Assembly: GCF_011320225.1 (NCBI RefSeq)
Contig: NZ_JAAOEN010000001.1
Span: forward strand, 186,001-250,000
Source of the DNA: Phytoactinopolyspora limicola
Lineage (GTDB): Bacteria > Actinomycetota > Actinomycetes > Jiangellales > Jiangellaceae
Length of the DNA stretch: 64,000 nt
Direction of reading: 5' to 3'
Under the pieces are notes generated by a model. It was not told the origin of the DNA. It saw nothing but the letters and a program-made list of their open reading frames with translations, and did not search any database. The position numbers and the translations under genes are program-made. This document shows, one piece after another, positions 1 to 7,872 of the stretch (within the stretch, counting starts at the first letter, position 1; each line of letters begins with the position of its first letter).

Positions 1-3
1 CCC

Positions 4-39
4 GTTTATGATTGAATTAGGATACAAACGATTATAAAC
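4..39. promoter_or_regulatory. Possible operator/promoter ahead of the EEP-DeoR genes
   Basis: AT-rich for this genome. GTTTAT at 4-9 is mirrored by ATAAAC at 34-39, an inverted pair of the kind bound by DeoR-family repressors, and a DeoR gene lies in the same operon. A candidate -10 (TAGGAT, 18-23) sits between the half sites. The upstream -35 would lie near or beyond the window edge, so this is suggestive only. Confidence 0.35.
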
Positions 40-81
40 ATGCACTACTTCTGTTCCCGTCGCTCGAACCAGGAGGCTCCC

Positions 82-819
82 CTGAGCACCCAGATCCTGA
101 CGTTCAACATCAGGCACGGCGAAGGCATCGACGACCGGCTCGACCTCGAACGGATCGCTCACGTCATCGAATCGACCGACGCCGACATCGTTGCCCTCCA
201 AGAGGTCGACCGGCACTTCGGCGGCCGCAGCCGATTCCTCGACCAGACCTGGTGGCTGGGCCGGCGGCTAGACATGACCGCCATCTACGGTGCCGACCTG
301 GCTCTGCCACCTCCGGACATCGGCCGACCACTGCGCGAGTACGGCAACGCGATACTCAGCCGCCACCCGATCGTGAGCTGGGACCACGTTCCACTGCCGG
401 CCTGGCCAGGCCACGAGTCGCGAGGTGTGCTGCGCGCATCGATCATGGTCGACGGCGATGAACCCCTCTCGGTATGGACCGCGCACCTCTCCCACGAGAA
501 CCCCGACCAGCGGGTGGAACAGGCCCGCGCGATCACGCGCATACTTCCCGACCCCCTCACCCGGCTCGTGCTCACCGGTGACATGAACGACGTCCCCGGC
601 AGCGGCACCATGGCCGAACTCACCCGGTCGTTGACCGACAGCTGGGCGACCCATCACGACGAACCGGGCGGCACCTACGACTCGGTGAGCCGCTCCATCC
701 GCATCGACTACGTCCTGACCGCACCCGACCTCGACGTAAAAGCCGTGGAACTGGTGGACGTCGGAGACGCATCGGACCACCTTGCCGTCATCGCGGAGAT
801 CGCCATTCCCAGGGAGTGA
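82..819 (+). CDS. Endonuclease/exonuclease/phosphatase (EEP) family protein
   Basis: A single EEP (DNase I-like) fold hydrolase of about 245 residues. In order it shows TFNIRHG (about residues 7-13), LQEVDR (39-44, metal-binding Glu), GNAILSR, GDMNDVPGS (166-174) and SDHLAV near the end, so the catalytic Asp/Asn and His are present. EEP enzymes hydrolyse phosphodiesters or phosphomonoesters of nucleic acids, lipids or sugars; the substrate here is unknown. Start: an ATG at 40 is in frame but has no ribosome site, whereas AGGAGG at 71-76 lies 5 bases before an in-frame CTG at 82, which also begins the protein exactly where homologues begin. It ends 3 bases before the DeoR gene, so the two are probably co-transcribed. 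No signal peptide is seen. Confidence 0.8.
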   Translation: MSTQILTFNIRHGEGIDDRLDLERIAHVIESTDADIVALQEVDRHFGGRSRFLDQTWWLGRRLDMTAIYGADLALPPPDIGRPLREYGNAILSRHPIVSWDHVPLPAWPGHESRGVLRASIMVDGDEPLSVWTAHLSHENPDQRVEQARAITRILPDPLTRLVLTGDMNDVPGSGTMAELTRSLTDSWATHHDEPGGTYDSVSRSIRIDYVLTAPDLDVKAVELVDVGDASDHLAVIAEIAIPRE

Positions 820-822
820 ACC

Positions 823-1665
823 ATGCCACGCGCCACCCGCCGCCGTTCCGCCCGCATCTCGGCCATCGTCGACCGGCTGGCACGGGGGGCCAAGGTGAAC
901 GTGCGCGAACTGGCCGGCGAATTCGGGGTGTCCGCGGGGACCATAAGACGTGATCTGTTACTACTCGAACAACAGGGAATTCTGTCGCGCACGCACGGCG
1001 GCGCCGTGTCCTCCGGCCGATCCACCCGCCCACCAGTTCCCTTTCGGCGCGATCACACGGACGTGAAGCGAGAAATTGCCGAACGCGCCGTCCGGTCCAT
1101 TCCACACGGAAATATAGCGGTGGGACTCAATGGCGGCAGCACCACACTCGAAGTAGCGCGGTTACTGGCCCGAAGAATTGGCCTCATGGTCGCCACCAAT
1201 TCACTCAGCATCGCCACCGAGTTGGCCGGACATTCATCCATTCGATTGTGGCTGACCGGTGGCATCAACCGGTCGAGCTCGCACCAACTCGTCGGCCCGG
1301 ACACCATCCGTTCCCTCCACCGGATCACCGTTGACGTCGCCATCGTCGGAGTCGACGGGGTCACCGCTCAGATGGGCTTGACCATCGACGACGACGCTGA
1401 AGCCGCTGGTGCTGCCGCCCTCGTGTCACGGGCCCGCCGCGTGGTGGTCGTCGCCGATGGCTCGAAAGTCGGGCGAGTCACGAGGACCCCGGTCAGTCCA
1501 ATCACCGACATCGACGAGTTGATCACGGATGCCACCGCGAATGCAGCCGAAGTTGATCATATTCGGCACCACGGAATCACCGTCTCAACCGACGGCGAAA
1601 CACAAGGGACTGACCATTACTTGAGAATGCGCACTTCACATTGCGCACTTTCGACTCACACATAG
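823..1665 (+). CDS. DeoR/GlpR family transcriptional regulator
   Basis: 280 residues. The N-terminal DeoR winged helix-turn-helix (about 13-60) has the signature run VNVRELAGEFGVSAGTIRRD followed by a THGGAV hinge. The C-terminal DeoRC sugar-phosphate sensor domain (about 85-240) contains GLNGGSTTLE and GVDGV elements typical of the family. Such proteins repress sugar or sugar-phosphate genes until a phosphorylated sugar binds. GGGAG before the ATG is the ribosome site. It follows the EEP gene by 3 bases and precedes a secreted beta-helix gene, so it may control this cluster and itself. The C-terminal tail of about 30 residues is longer than usual. Confidence 0.88.
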   Translation: MPRATRRRSARISAIVDRLARGAKVNVRELAGEFGVSAGTIRRDLLLLEQQGILSRTHGGAVSSGRSTRPPVPFRRDHTDVKREIAERAVRSIPHGNIAVGLNGGSTTLEVARLLARRIGLMVATNSLSIATELAGHSSIRLWLTGGINRSSSHQLVGPDTIRSLHRITVDVAIVGVDGVTAQMGLTIDDDAEAAGAAALVSRARRVVVVADGSKVGRVTRTPVSPITDIDELITDATANAAEVDHIRHHGITVSTDGETQGTDHYLRMRTSHCALSTHT

Positions 1666-1770
1666 ACGGCGCTATTAGCTAGTCCGCAGAATAGTTCTGT
1701 CCGGCGCCGGACGTAAGAGCGGGTCCTTCCGCAGCACTCAACGCTGTCCATAAACCGAGGGAGCGCAAAC

Positions 1771-3324
1771 ATGTGGAGATCGAACCGCCCATCGTCCGAT
1801 CCGACTGATTCCCAGCACCTACACCGCTCGCGGCGTTCACTGATCGGTGGAGCGCTGATCGGGGGTGGCGGCCTCGCCGCCGGTGCGCTGCTTTCCGCAC
1901 CACCAGCCGTGGCCGCACCACCGAGTTGGAAACGGTTCGGTGTCGAACACCCCGGCGGCGAACCAGACGAGACACAGATCCAGCGGGCGCTCGACGCCGC
2001 CCGCGACGCCGATGGCGGGCACGTCAACGTCGGCCCCGGCGTCTGGCGGATTCACAACCAGCACCTGCGCATCTATGCCAACACTCGACTCACCCTCGCG
2101 CCGGGAACGGTCTTGCTGCGCACCGGGGCGTTGACCGCCATGCTGAGCAACGGGCCTCGCGATGGTTCCGACACCACCACCGAGGGCTACGACGGCCCTG
2201 GCAACATCATCGTCGAAGGTGGCGTGTGGGATTTCAACGCCCGGGAGGTTCCCCGCCCCGGCTGGGGTTTGGTGTTCGGTCACGCTGCCAACATCGTCGT
2301 GCAGAACATGGAGATCCTCGACGTCTCCGAATGGCACGCCATCGAATACAACGCCATCTTCAACGGCGTCATCGACTCGTGCACCACGGTTGGTTCCATC
2401 GAACGGCCATCAGCGGCGTGGAACCAGGAGGCGGTGAGCATCGACCTCGCCTGGCCGGGACTACAACCGTTCGGCGCAGCCGACTACACCCAGAGCAAGA
2501 TGATCCGGATCACCAACAACTACTGCTCAGGTTGGCCGACGTTCGCCGGCGATCACAGCGGTTACACCGGGTCCAGCCATGAACAGTTCATCATCGCCAA
2601 CAACACGATGGAGGATCTGTCCTACTGGGGGGTCAGCATCCGCAACGTCAACGGGGCGGTGATCACCGGCAACACGATGCACAACGTCGGCGGCGGGATC
2701 TGGGTCCGGCCCCACGACGACCCGAACTACGACAACCACCGAGCCAACAACGGCATCGTCGTAGCGGACAACGTCGTCGACACCACCACCCGCGACGAAG
2801 GGATCCGAGTCCGGGGAATCGTCAGCGACGATCTCGGCGACGGGCGGATCTACGGCAGCTCCGTCACGGGCAACGTCGTGCGCAACGCCGAGCTGACCGG
2901 GATCGTCGTCCGCTGGGCGCCCGAGGCACAGGTGAGCAACAACACCGTGCTCGGCTCGAAGCGGCACGGCGTCGAGGTACTCGACTCTCCCGCGTCCGTC
3001 GTCTCCGCCAACTACGTCCGCGACCTTCACCAGCACGGCATCGCCGTCACCGGGGGCGACGGCCACCAGGTAAGCGGCAACTCCATCGCCAACGCGGGCC
3101 GGTCGGGCACCGGCGCCGGGATCCACTTCGCGCGCGCCACGACGGCCAACGTCCAAGGCAACAAAATCACCTCGGTGTCACCGAGGCCCGCCCACGCGAT
3201 CTCGTCCGACGCCGACGCCGCCGACCTCTTCTACACCAACAACGACGTCCGCGGCGGCTACGCCGACACCCCGTTCGACCTCAACGGCGACGGCCACACC
3301 GACACCCCCGGCAACCTCACCTAA
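1771..3324 (+). CDS. Tat-exported right-handed parallel beta-helix protein
   Basis: 517 residues. The N-terminus has a twin-arginine signal (SRRSLIGGALIGGG, about residues 20-33) with a likely cleavage after AVA near residue 48. The body (about 60-500) has many short N/D/G-rich rungs such as NNTMED, GNTMHNV, DNVVDT, GNVVRN and NNTVLG, which is the PbH1 pattern of pectate-lyase-like helices. Families with this fold are mostly polysaccharide lyases, epimerases or hydrolases; I see no assignable active site. The C-terminal FDLNGDGHTD resembles a calcium-binding or dockerin-like loop. The neighbouring DeoR regulator fits a carbohydrate role. The RNA leader at 1666-1770 shows no clear element. Confidence 0.8.
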   Translation: MWRSNRPSSDPTDSQHLHRSRRSLIGGALIGGGGLAAGALLSAPPAVAAPPSWKRFGVEHPGGEPDETQIQRALDAARDADGGHVNVGPGVWRIHNQHLRIYANTRLTLAPGTVLLRTGALTAMLSNGPRDGSDTTTEGYDGPGNIIVEGGVWDFNAREVPRPGWGLVFGHAANIVVQNMEILDVSEWHAIEYNAIFNGVIDSCTTVGSIERPSAAWNQEAVSIDLAWPGLQPFGAADYTQSKMIRITNNYCSGWPTFAGDHSGYTGSSHEQFIIANNTMEDLSYWGVSIRNVNGAVITGNTMHNVGGGIWVRPHDDPNYDNHRANNGIVVADNVVDTTTRDEGIRVRGIVSDDLGDGRIYGSSVTGNVVRNAELTGIVVRWAPEAQVSNNTVLGSKRHGVEVLDSPASVVSANYVRDLHQHGIAVTGGDGHQVSGNSIANAGRSGTGAGIHFARATTANVQGNKITSVSPRPAHAISSDADAADLFYTNNDVRGGYADTPFDLNGDGHTDTPGNLT

Positions 3325-3331
3325 CCCCGTT

Positions 3332-3552
3332 GTGCACCTGATCTCCGTTTTGTCACCTGATCTTTTCCACGGCAGCGATCAGGTGTGCTGAACGCGGGCA
3401 ACGGCTCGCCGTGCTGCATCTGATCGTCTCCGCGATGTGGACACTCGATGATCAGGTGCACAAACGGGCCGATTTTGGCCTGACGTGCATCTGATCATCG
3501 GTGCGTCCACATCGCGGAGACGATCAGATGCACAAACGGAGATCAGGTGCAC
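3332..3552. repeat. Long nested inverted repeat, copy 1 (YCTGATC family)
   Basis: A 221-base intergenic element whose ends are perfect inverted repeats: GTGCACCTGATCTCCGTTT (from 3332) and its complement ending at 3552. Inside are further inverted units: CACCTGATC at 3354 with GATCAGGTG at 3377, TGCATCTGATC at 3415 with GATCAGATGCA at 3522, and GATCAGGTGCAC at 3450 with GTGCATCTGATC at 3485, so the whole can fold into one branched hairpin. A related copy is at 18582-19044. No target-site duplication is seen. The remaining bases 3553-3757 hold nothing I can assign. Confidence 0.85.
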
Positions 3553-3757
3553 ACAGATGACTGCCGTACCCACGAACCGACATTCAGAGCGTGACACGGT
3601 GAGCGCCTCCACAAAGGGCGCATAGCGGGCACGATGACCGGCGTTCAACGCACCACGGGTATGCCCCGGCAGCGGTTGATGACACCGTCGTGCGCCAACG
3701 CGGCGCCGACGGTGCAGTGGTGAGCCAAGCCCCTACGACTGTGGCGCGGCGTCCGAT

Positions 3758-4753
3758 TCACTCGTAAAGGACGTATTCGGGCAACGGATCAAGCGCGAGC
3801 ACCTGCTCCGGCGTCATCAGCGGGCCGTGCCGAGCATCTTCCTCGAAGAACAGCTTGAAACCCGCGTGGACGTGGTCCGGTGTCGACGGAACGATGCGGT
3901 CCCAGGTTGCCTCCTTGTCCGCCTGGGCCCCGATCCCGTCGACGCTTTTCACCAGCACCACACCGGGATGGTCACCGAGGTCGGCCTCGTCGCGAACAAC
4001 CGACGGGTGCACCTGGTGGAACACGATCACCTTCTCCGGTAGGTCATGTTCGGCGACCAGATCCGAGACGTACGCGGCAACGTCGTCGAGTTCCTCACCG
4101 GTAGTGCTGCCATACGTCCGGCCGGGCACCTCGCCGTCACCGACGGCCCATTCGGGGTCGAGGGCCAGGCCGACATCCGGCTCCAGCAGCCACTCCTCCA
4201 ACAGTTCGACGTCGTCAAGGAAACTCGACCGGCCCGGCTGGATGTTGAGCAACAGCAAGGCGCCGTGTTCCCGTGCGGCCCGCAAGTAGTCCTCGATCAC
4301 CTCGTCCGGCTCGATGGTTCGGTACAGCCCGCTAGATGTCGCCGAGTTGTGCGCGATGACGGCGATCAACTCGTAGACCGGCAGCGCCGTGCGGCCGTCG
4401 ACTTCGTAGTCGGCGAGCATCTCGTCCAACGCGTCGGCGGCACCGTCGAGGTCATCCGCGTCGAGCCGCCCGAACGCCGGGGACCGGCCGCCCGAGAAGC
4501 CGACCAATCGGTGCTCGGGAAAGATCGACTCGGCTCCGCCCGGCAGCGTCGACGGCTCCTCCGCCGCATCGGACTCAGCCTCGGCATCAGCACCACCATC
4601 CGGGTCCGGATTCGGTTCGCCTTCCGGGGCGGATTCGGTGGTGTTCGGCGACGGCTCATGGGGCTGATCGACGACCGGATCCGGATCGGAGCCACACGCG
4701 GCGGCGAGCACTGCACAGGTCACAACAAACGGTACGAGGTGGCGTGTATCCAT
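3758..4753 (-). CDS. Putative lipoprotein, actinobacterial TIM-barrel-like family of unknown function
   Basis: 331 residues from the ATG at 4753; an upstream in-frame start at 4876 would put 41 unlikely residues before the signal peptide. The N-terminus has a hydrophobic stretch ending VLAAACG, a slightly non-standard lipobox, followed by a long acidic Pro/Glu/Asp linker (about 25-75). The globular part carries runs such as NIQPGRSSFLDDV, GLALDPEWAVGDGEVPG and a C-terminal FKLFFEEDARHGPLMTPEQ that I recall from actinobacterial lipoproteins without known activity. Alternating hydrophobic strands with conserved D/E (LALDPEW) would fit a glycosidase-like barrel, but that is inference. It probably sits on the outer face of the membrane. 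Confidence 0.65.
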   Translation of the reverse strand: MDTRHLVPFVVTCAVLAAACGSDPDPVVDQPHEPSPNTTESAPEGEPNPDPDGGADAEAESDAAEEPSTLPGGAESIFPEHRLVGFSGGRSPAFGRLDADDLDGAADALDEMLADYEVDGRTALPVYELIAVIAHNSATSSGLYRTIEPDEVIEDYLRAAREHGALLLLNIQPGRSSFLDDVELLEEWLLEPDVGLALDPEWAVGDGEVPGRTYGSTTGEELDDVAAYVSDLVAEHDLPEKVIVFHQVHPSVVRDEADLGDHPGVVLVKSVDGIGAQADKEATWDRIVPSTPDHVHAGFKLFFEEDARHGPLMTPEQVLALDPLPEYVLYE

Positions 4754-5012
4754 CAGTAGCGAGTCTGCCTGGATCGGTGCGAACAATGCCACCTCGGCTT
4801 CAGAGCTCAGCGGGGTCGCTGGTGCGCTGAACGCTCGCTGGAAACCGCGACCCGGGCCGATCAAACGAGGATTCACCGCACTAGGCCGGTTGATCCCACC
4901 ATGACGAAGGGCTCGTCGGATTTCAGTGGGTAGACCGCCCGAAGAACTATCGGCTGCCGAGACCGTGGCGGCCGCACACGTCGGCAGCGGCCGCCACGGC
5001 CGGACACGTCCG

Positions 5013-5105
5013 CGGAGGGCATGGGATTCGAACCCATGAGGACGGAGAGGGCCCCGCCCTAGAACTTTTCAAGAGTTCCCCGTTCGGCCACTCCGGCAGC
5101 CCTCC
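5013..5105 (-). tRNA. tRNA-Ser (anticodon UGA)
   Basis: Read on the minus strand, the acceptor stem GGAGGGC/GCCCTCC closes a class II tRNA of 93 bases. The anticodon stem GAACT/AGTTC is perfect with loop CTTGAAA, giving anticodon TGA, which reads UCA/UCG codons. A long variable arm (GGGCGGGGCCCTC) and a T arm ATGGG-TTCGAAT-CCCAT follow, all diagnostic of tRNA-Ser. The 3' CCA is not encoded. The discriminator base is G, as expected for serine. Confidence 0.95.
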
Positions 5106-5259
5106 CGGCATAGGCAAGTGTGCCACGAACCTCCGGGTCGGATCGACTATGGCGGCTTGGCCGCCGTCGCTGGCGGGGACCGTCGGACATCGTCCACGGT
5201 GAGGCTGGATCCTTTACTATGTCCTCCTCCGACAACCCGTCCGACCAACGGGAGAACCG

Positions 5260-5598
5260 ATGCGCTTCGTCCTTCTGATGTGTGACGACGACGCATCCTG
5301 GCCCACACCGGAGGAGATCGCGGCCGACCCCGAACACCAGAGCTGGTCGGCGCAGATGCGCAGCCGCCGGATACTCGTCGACGGCGGACAGCTACGGCCC
5401 AGCACCGAGGCCACAACCGTGCGGGTGCGCGGCGACGAGACGCTGGTCTCCGATGGCCCGTTCATCGAAACCAAAGACTTGATCGGCGGGTTCGCCGTGA
5501 TCGAGTGTCCCGATCTCGACACCGCCATCGAGGTCGCCGCCAGCCACCCCGTCGCCCGGTCCGCCGTCGTCGAGATCCGGCCGTTCTGGGAGACGTGA
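5260..5598 (+). CDS. YciI-like DGPF domain protein
   Basis: 112 residues covering a complete YCII-related (DGPF) domain: N-terminal MRFVLLMCDDD, a central SDGPFIETKDLIGGF with the family-defining DGPF, and a C-terminal ARSAVVEIRPF strand. The fold is a small ferredoxin-like alpha/beta barrel; the biochemical role in this subgroup is unknown. Its stop codon overlaps the GTG start of the sigma factor (GTGA at 5595-5598), so the two are translationally coupled. This pairing is the standard arrangement for ECF42 sigma factors. The ribosome site GGGAG lies 7-8 bases before the ATG. Confidence 0.9.
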   Translation: MRFVLLMCDDDASWPTPEEIAADPEHQSWSAQMRSRRILVDGGQLRPSTEATTVRVRGDETLVSDGPFIETKDLIGGFAVIECPDLDTAIEVAASHPVARSAVVEIRPFWET

Positions 5599-6857
5599 CG
5601 GACGAGATACAAGCCGCGGTAGCGGCGGCGTTCCAGGACGAGTGGGGCCAGGTCGTCGCCACCTTGATCAAGCTGACCGGAGACTGGGACCTCGCCGAGG
5701 AATGTACGCAGGACGCGTTCGCCGTGGCCGTCGACCGGTGGCGGCGAGACGGCGTCCCGCGTCGGCCCGGCGCGTGGCTGACCACCACCGCCCGACGGAG
5801 GGCCACCGACCGGCTGCGCCGCGACGCGGTGGGGGCGGCGAAGCTTCGGCTGCTGGCCGCGTCGGCCCGCGGTGACCCCAGCGCCGAACTCGCGAACGAC
5901 GAGGTAGACAGCGACGAATACGGCGACCACCGCCTAGAGTTGATCTTCACCTGCTGTCACCCGACGATCCCGTTCGAGGGCCGGGTGGCGCTGACGTTAC
6001 GCACCCTCACCGGCCTGAGCACCGCTGAGATCGCGCGGGCTTTCCTTGTCTCCGAGTCCACGATGGCGCAACGGCTCGTGCGGGCCAAGCGGAGGATCCG
6101 CGAGGCCGGGCTCCCCTACGTGGTGCCGCCGGCCGCGGACCTGCCGGAACGGACCGCGGCCGTGCTCGGGGTGCTCTACCTGGTCTTCAACGAGGGCTAC
6201 GGTGCTACCAGTGGTGCCGACCTTGTCCGCCGAGAGTTGAGCGCCGAGGCGATCCGGCTCGCCCGCCTCGTGGTGCACCTGATGCCCGGTGAACCCGAGT
6301 GCCTCGGGCTGCTGGCGCTCATGCTCCTGCACGACGCCCGTCGGACGACGAGGGTGGATCGCACCGGCATGCTGGTGCCGCTCGACGAACAGCGCCGCGC
6401 GGACTGGGACGCAGCGAAGATCGACGAGGGGGTGCATCTACTCGACACCGCGCTCAAGCTCGGCCGACCCGGTCCTTACCAGGTACAAGCGGCCATCTCG
6501 GCGTGCCATGCCACGGCCGCGGACGTGACGGACACCGACTGGTCGCAGATCGCCGTGCTCTACGAACGGCTGGCCACGCTGGCCCCCTCCCCGGTAGTGG
6601 AGCTCAACCGTGCTGTCGCCGTGGCCATGGCCGACGGCATCCCGGCCGGCCTGGAGCTGGTCGAGGCGCTGGAGCGCGACGGTGCGCTCGCCGGCTACCA
6701 CCTGCTGCCGGCCACCCACGCCGACCTACTCCGGCGGGCGAACCGCCCTGCGGAGGCGGCCACGTATTACCGGCGGGCGCTCGACCTCGTGGGTACTGAG
6801 GCCGAACGCCGCTACTTGCAGCGGCGCCTGGCCGAGGTGACCGCCCCCTCCCCATGA
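5595..6857 (+). CDS. ECF42-type RNA polymerase sigma factor
   Basis: 420 residues from a GTG that overlaps the stop of the DGPF gene by 4 bases; frames further upstream are read-through of the DGPF gene. Sigma region 2 (about 10-75) includes LIKLTGDWDLAEECTQDAF; region 4 (about 115-165) has LTGLSTAEIARAFLVSEST. A C-terminal extension of about 220 residues rich in TPR-like helices (YLVFNEGY, LLHDARR, LNRAVAVAM, YYRRALDLV) is characteristic of ECF42, where it is needed for activity and replaces a classic anti-sigma factor. The target genes usually include its own DGPF operon. The TGA stop lies inside a palindromic repeat (6849-6910), giving the terminus PSP. Confidence 0.92.
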   Translation: MTDEIQAAVAAAFQDEWGQVVATLIKLTGDWDLAEECTQDAFAVAVDRWRRDGVPRRPGAWLTTTARRRATDRLRRDAVGAAKLRLLAASARGDPSAELANDEVDSDEYGDHRLELIFTCCHPTIPFEGRVALTLRTLTGLSTAEIARAFLVSESTMAQRLVRAKRRIREAGLPYVVPPAADLPERTAAVLGVLYLVFNEGYGATSGADLVRRELSAEAIRLARLVVHLMPGEPECLGLLALMLLHDARRTTRVDRTGMLVPLDEQRRADWDAAKIDEGVHLLDTALKLGRPGPYQVQAAISACHATAADVTDTDWSQIAVLYERLATLAPSPVVELNRAVAVAMADGIPAGLELVEALERDGALAGYHLLPATHADLLRRANRPAEAATYYRRALDLVGTEAERRYLQRRLAEVTAPSP

Positions 6858-6910
6858 TCATGAACACTTTGCCGTGTTATGGCACGGCAAAGTGTTCATG
6901 ATCATGGGGA
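6849..6910. repeat. Gene-end palindrome copy A, probable terminator
   Basis: TCCCCATGATCATGAACAC (from 6849) and its inverted complement (ending 6910) form a 28-base-pair stem with only TTATGG as the loop. It supplies the TGA stop (6855-6857) of the sigma factor gene. Near-identical copies occur at 34033-34091, 37268-37335 and 61038-61095. There is no U tract, which is usual for actinobacterial hairpin terminators. Confidence 0.85.
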
Positions 6911-7019
6911 GGGGGGCCGCGGGGAGGGAGGGGCCGCGGGGAGGGTGTCGAACCTGGGCGGGCCCGTTCGTCGGTGAGGTAACCCCACGACGGGGACCAA
7001 CACACCAACGGAGGCACAG

Positions 7020-7820
7020 GTGCTACTCGAGAACAAGAACGCCGTCGTGTACGGCGCGGCCGGTGCGGTCGGCGGAGCCATCGCCCGGGCATTCGCCCAC
7101 GAAGGCGCCACCGTCTTCCTCGCCGGACGCACCCAAGGGCCGCTAGACGACGTGGCCCGGGAGATCCGGCAGGCCGGAGGGCGAGCCCACCCGGCCGTCG
7201 TCGACGCGTTGAACGAACCGGCCGTCGACAACCACCTCGCGTCGCTGATCGGCCAGGCGGGCCACCTCGACATCTCGGTGAACGCCATCGGCGTCGACCA
7301 CGTCCAGGGTGTCCCGCTCGTCGAACTGGCGGTCGAGGACTACGCCCTCCCCATCCAGACCTATCCGATCACCCAGTTCCTCACCGCGCGGGCTGCCGCC
7401 CGGCACATGGTCGACCAGGGCTCGGGTGTCATTCTCACCATGTCGACCACCGCGGCGCGGGTCTCCCTCCCCTCCGATGGTTTCGGCATCGCTTGTGCGG
7501 GGGTGGAGGCGCTGTCTCGGCAGCTAGCCGGAGAACTCGGCCCGCACGGCATCAGGGTGGTGTGCCTGCGCCCTGATGCGATCCCCGAGTCAGCCCGGCG
7601 CGGCTCACACACCCGCAGCGTCTGGGGCCGGGCGGCCGAGCGCGCCGGAATGACTCTGGACGAGTTGCTCGACGGCTCCCCCGGGATGTCCGGAGCACTC
7701 CTGCAAAGATCCCCGACGTTGCGCGAGGTAGCTGACGTCGCCACCGTCATGGCCTCGGACCGCGTCACCGCCATGACGGGCACCGTCGCGAATGTCACCT
7801 GCGGGGCCATCCTCGACTGA
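7020..7820 (+). CDS. SDR-fold oxidoreductase-like protein lacking the catalytic Tyr/Lys
   Basis: 266 residues from a GTG start; the purine-rich GGAGG at about 7011-7015 supports it. The Rossmann fold is clear: VYGAAGAVGGAIA (about 12-24) is the cofactor glycine motif, NAIG (about 89) and an STTAA strand (about 141) match SDR positions. The canonical YxxxK is changed to F-G-I-A-C (within GFGIACAGVEAL), so both catalytic Tyr and Lys are absent. It may bind NAD(P) without normal SDR chemistry or use another mechanism. The flanking genes (sigma factor, rhodanese) do not define a pathway. Confidence 0.85.
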   Translation: MLLENKNAVVYGAAGAVGGAIARAFAHEGATVFLAGRTQGPLDDVAREIRQAGGRAHPAVVDALNEPAVDNHLASLIGQAGHLDISVNAIGVDHVQGVPLVELAVEDYALPIQTYPITQFLTARAAARHMVDQGSGVILTMSTTAARVSLPSDGFGIACAGVEALSRQLAGELGPHGIRVVCLRPDAIPESARRGSHTRSVWGRAAERAGMTLDELLDGSPGMSGALLQRSPTLREVADVATVMASDRVTAMTGTVANVTCGAILD

Positions 7821-7872
7821 CGACGGCCCGCGGCCGGTCGGCTACGGCTGGGCGCCGGTCACGGGCGGTCGG

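Noticed and set aside
3553-3757. Possible gene fragment on the minus strand (HDGVINRCRGIPVVR-like reading)
   Set aside because: Only about 27 residues, no ribosome site, no match I can name.
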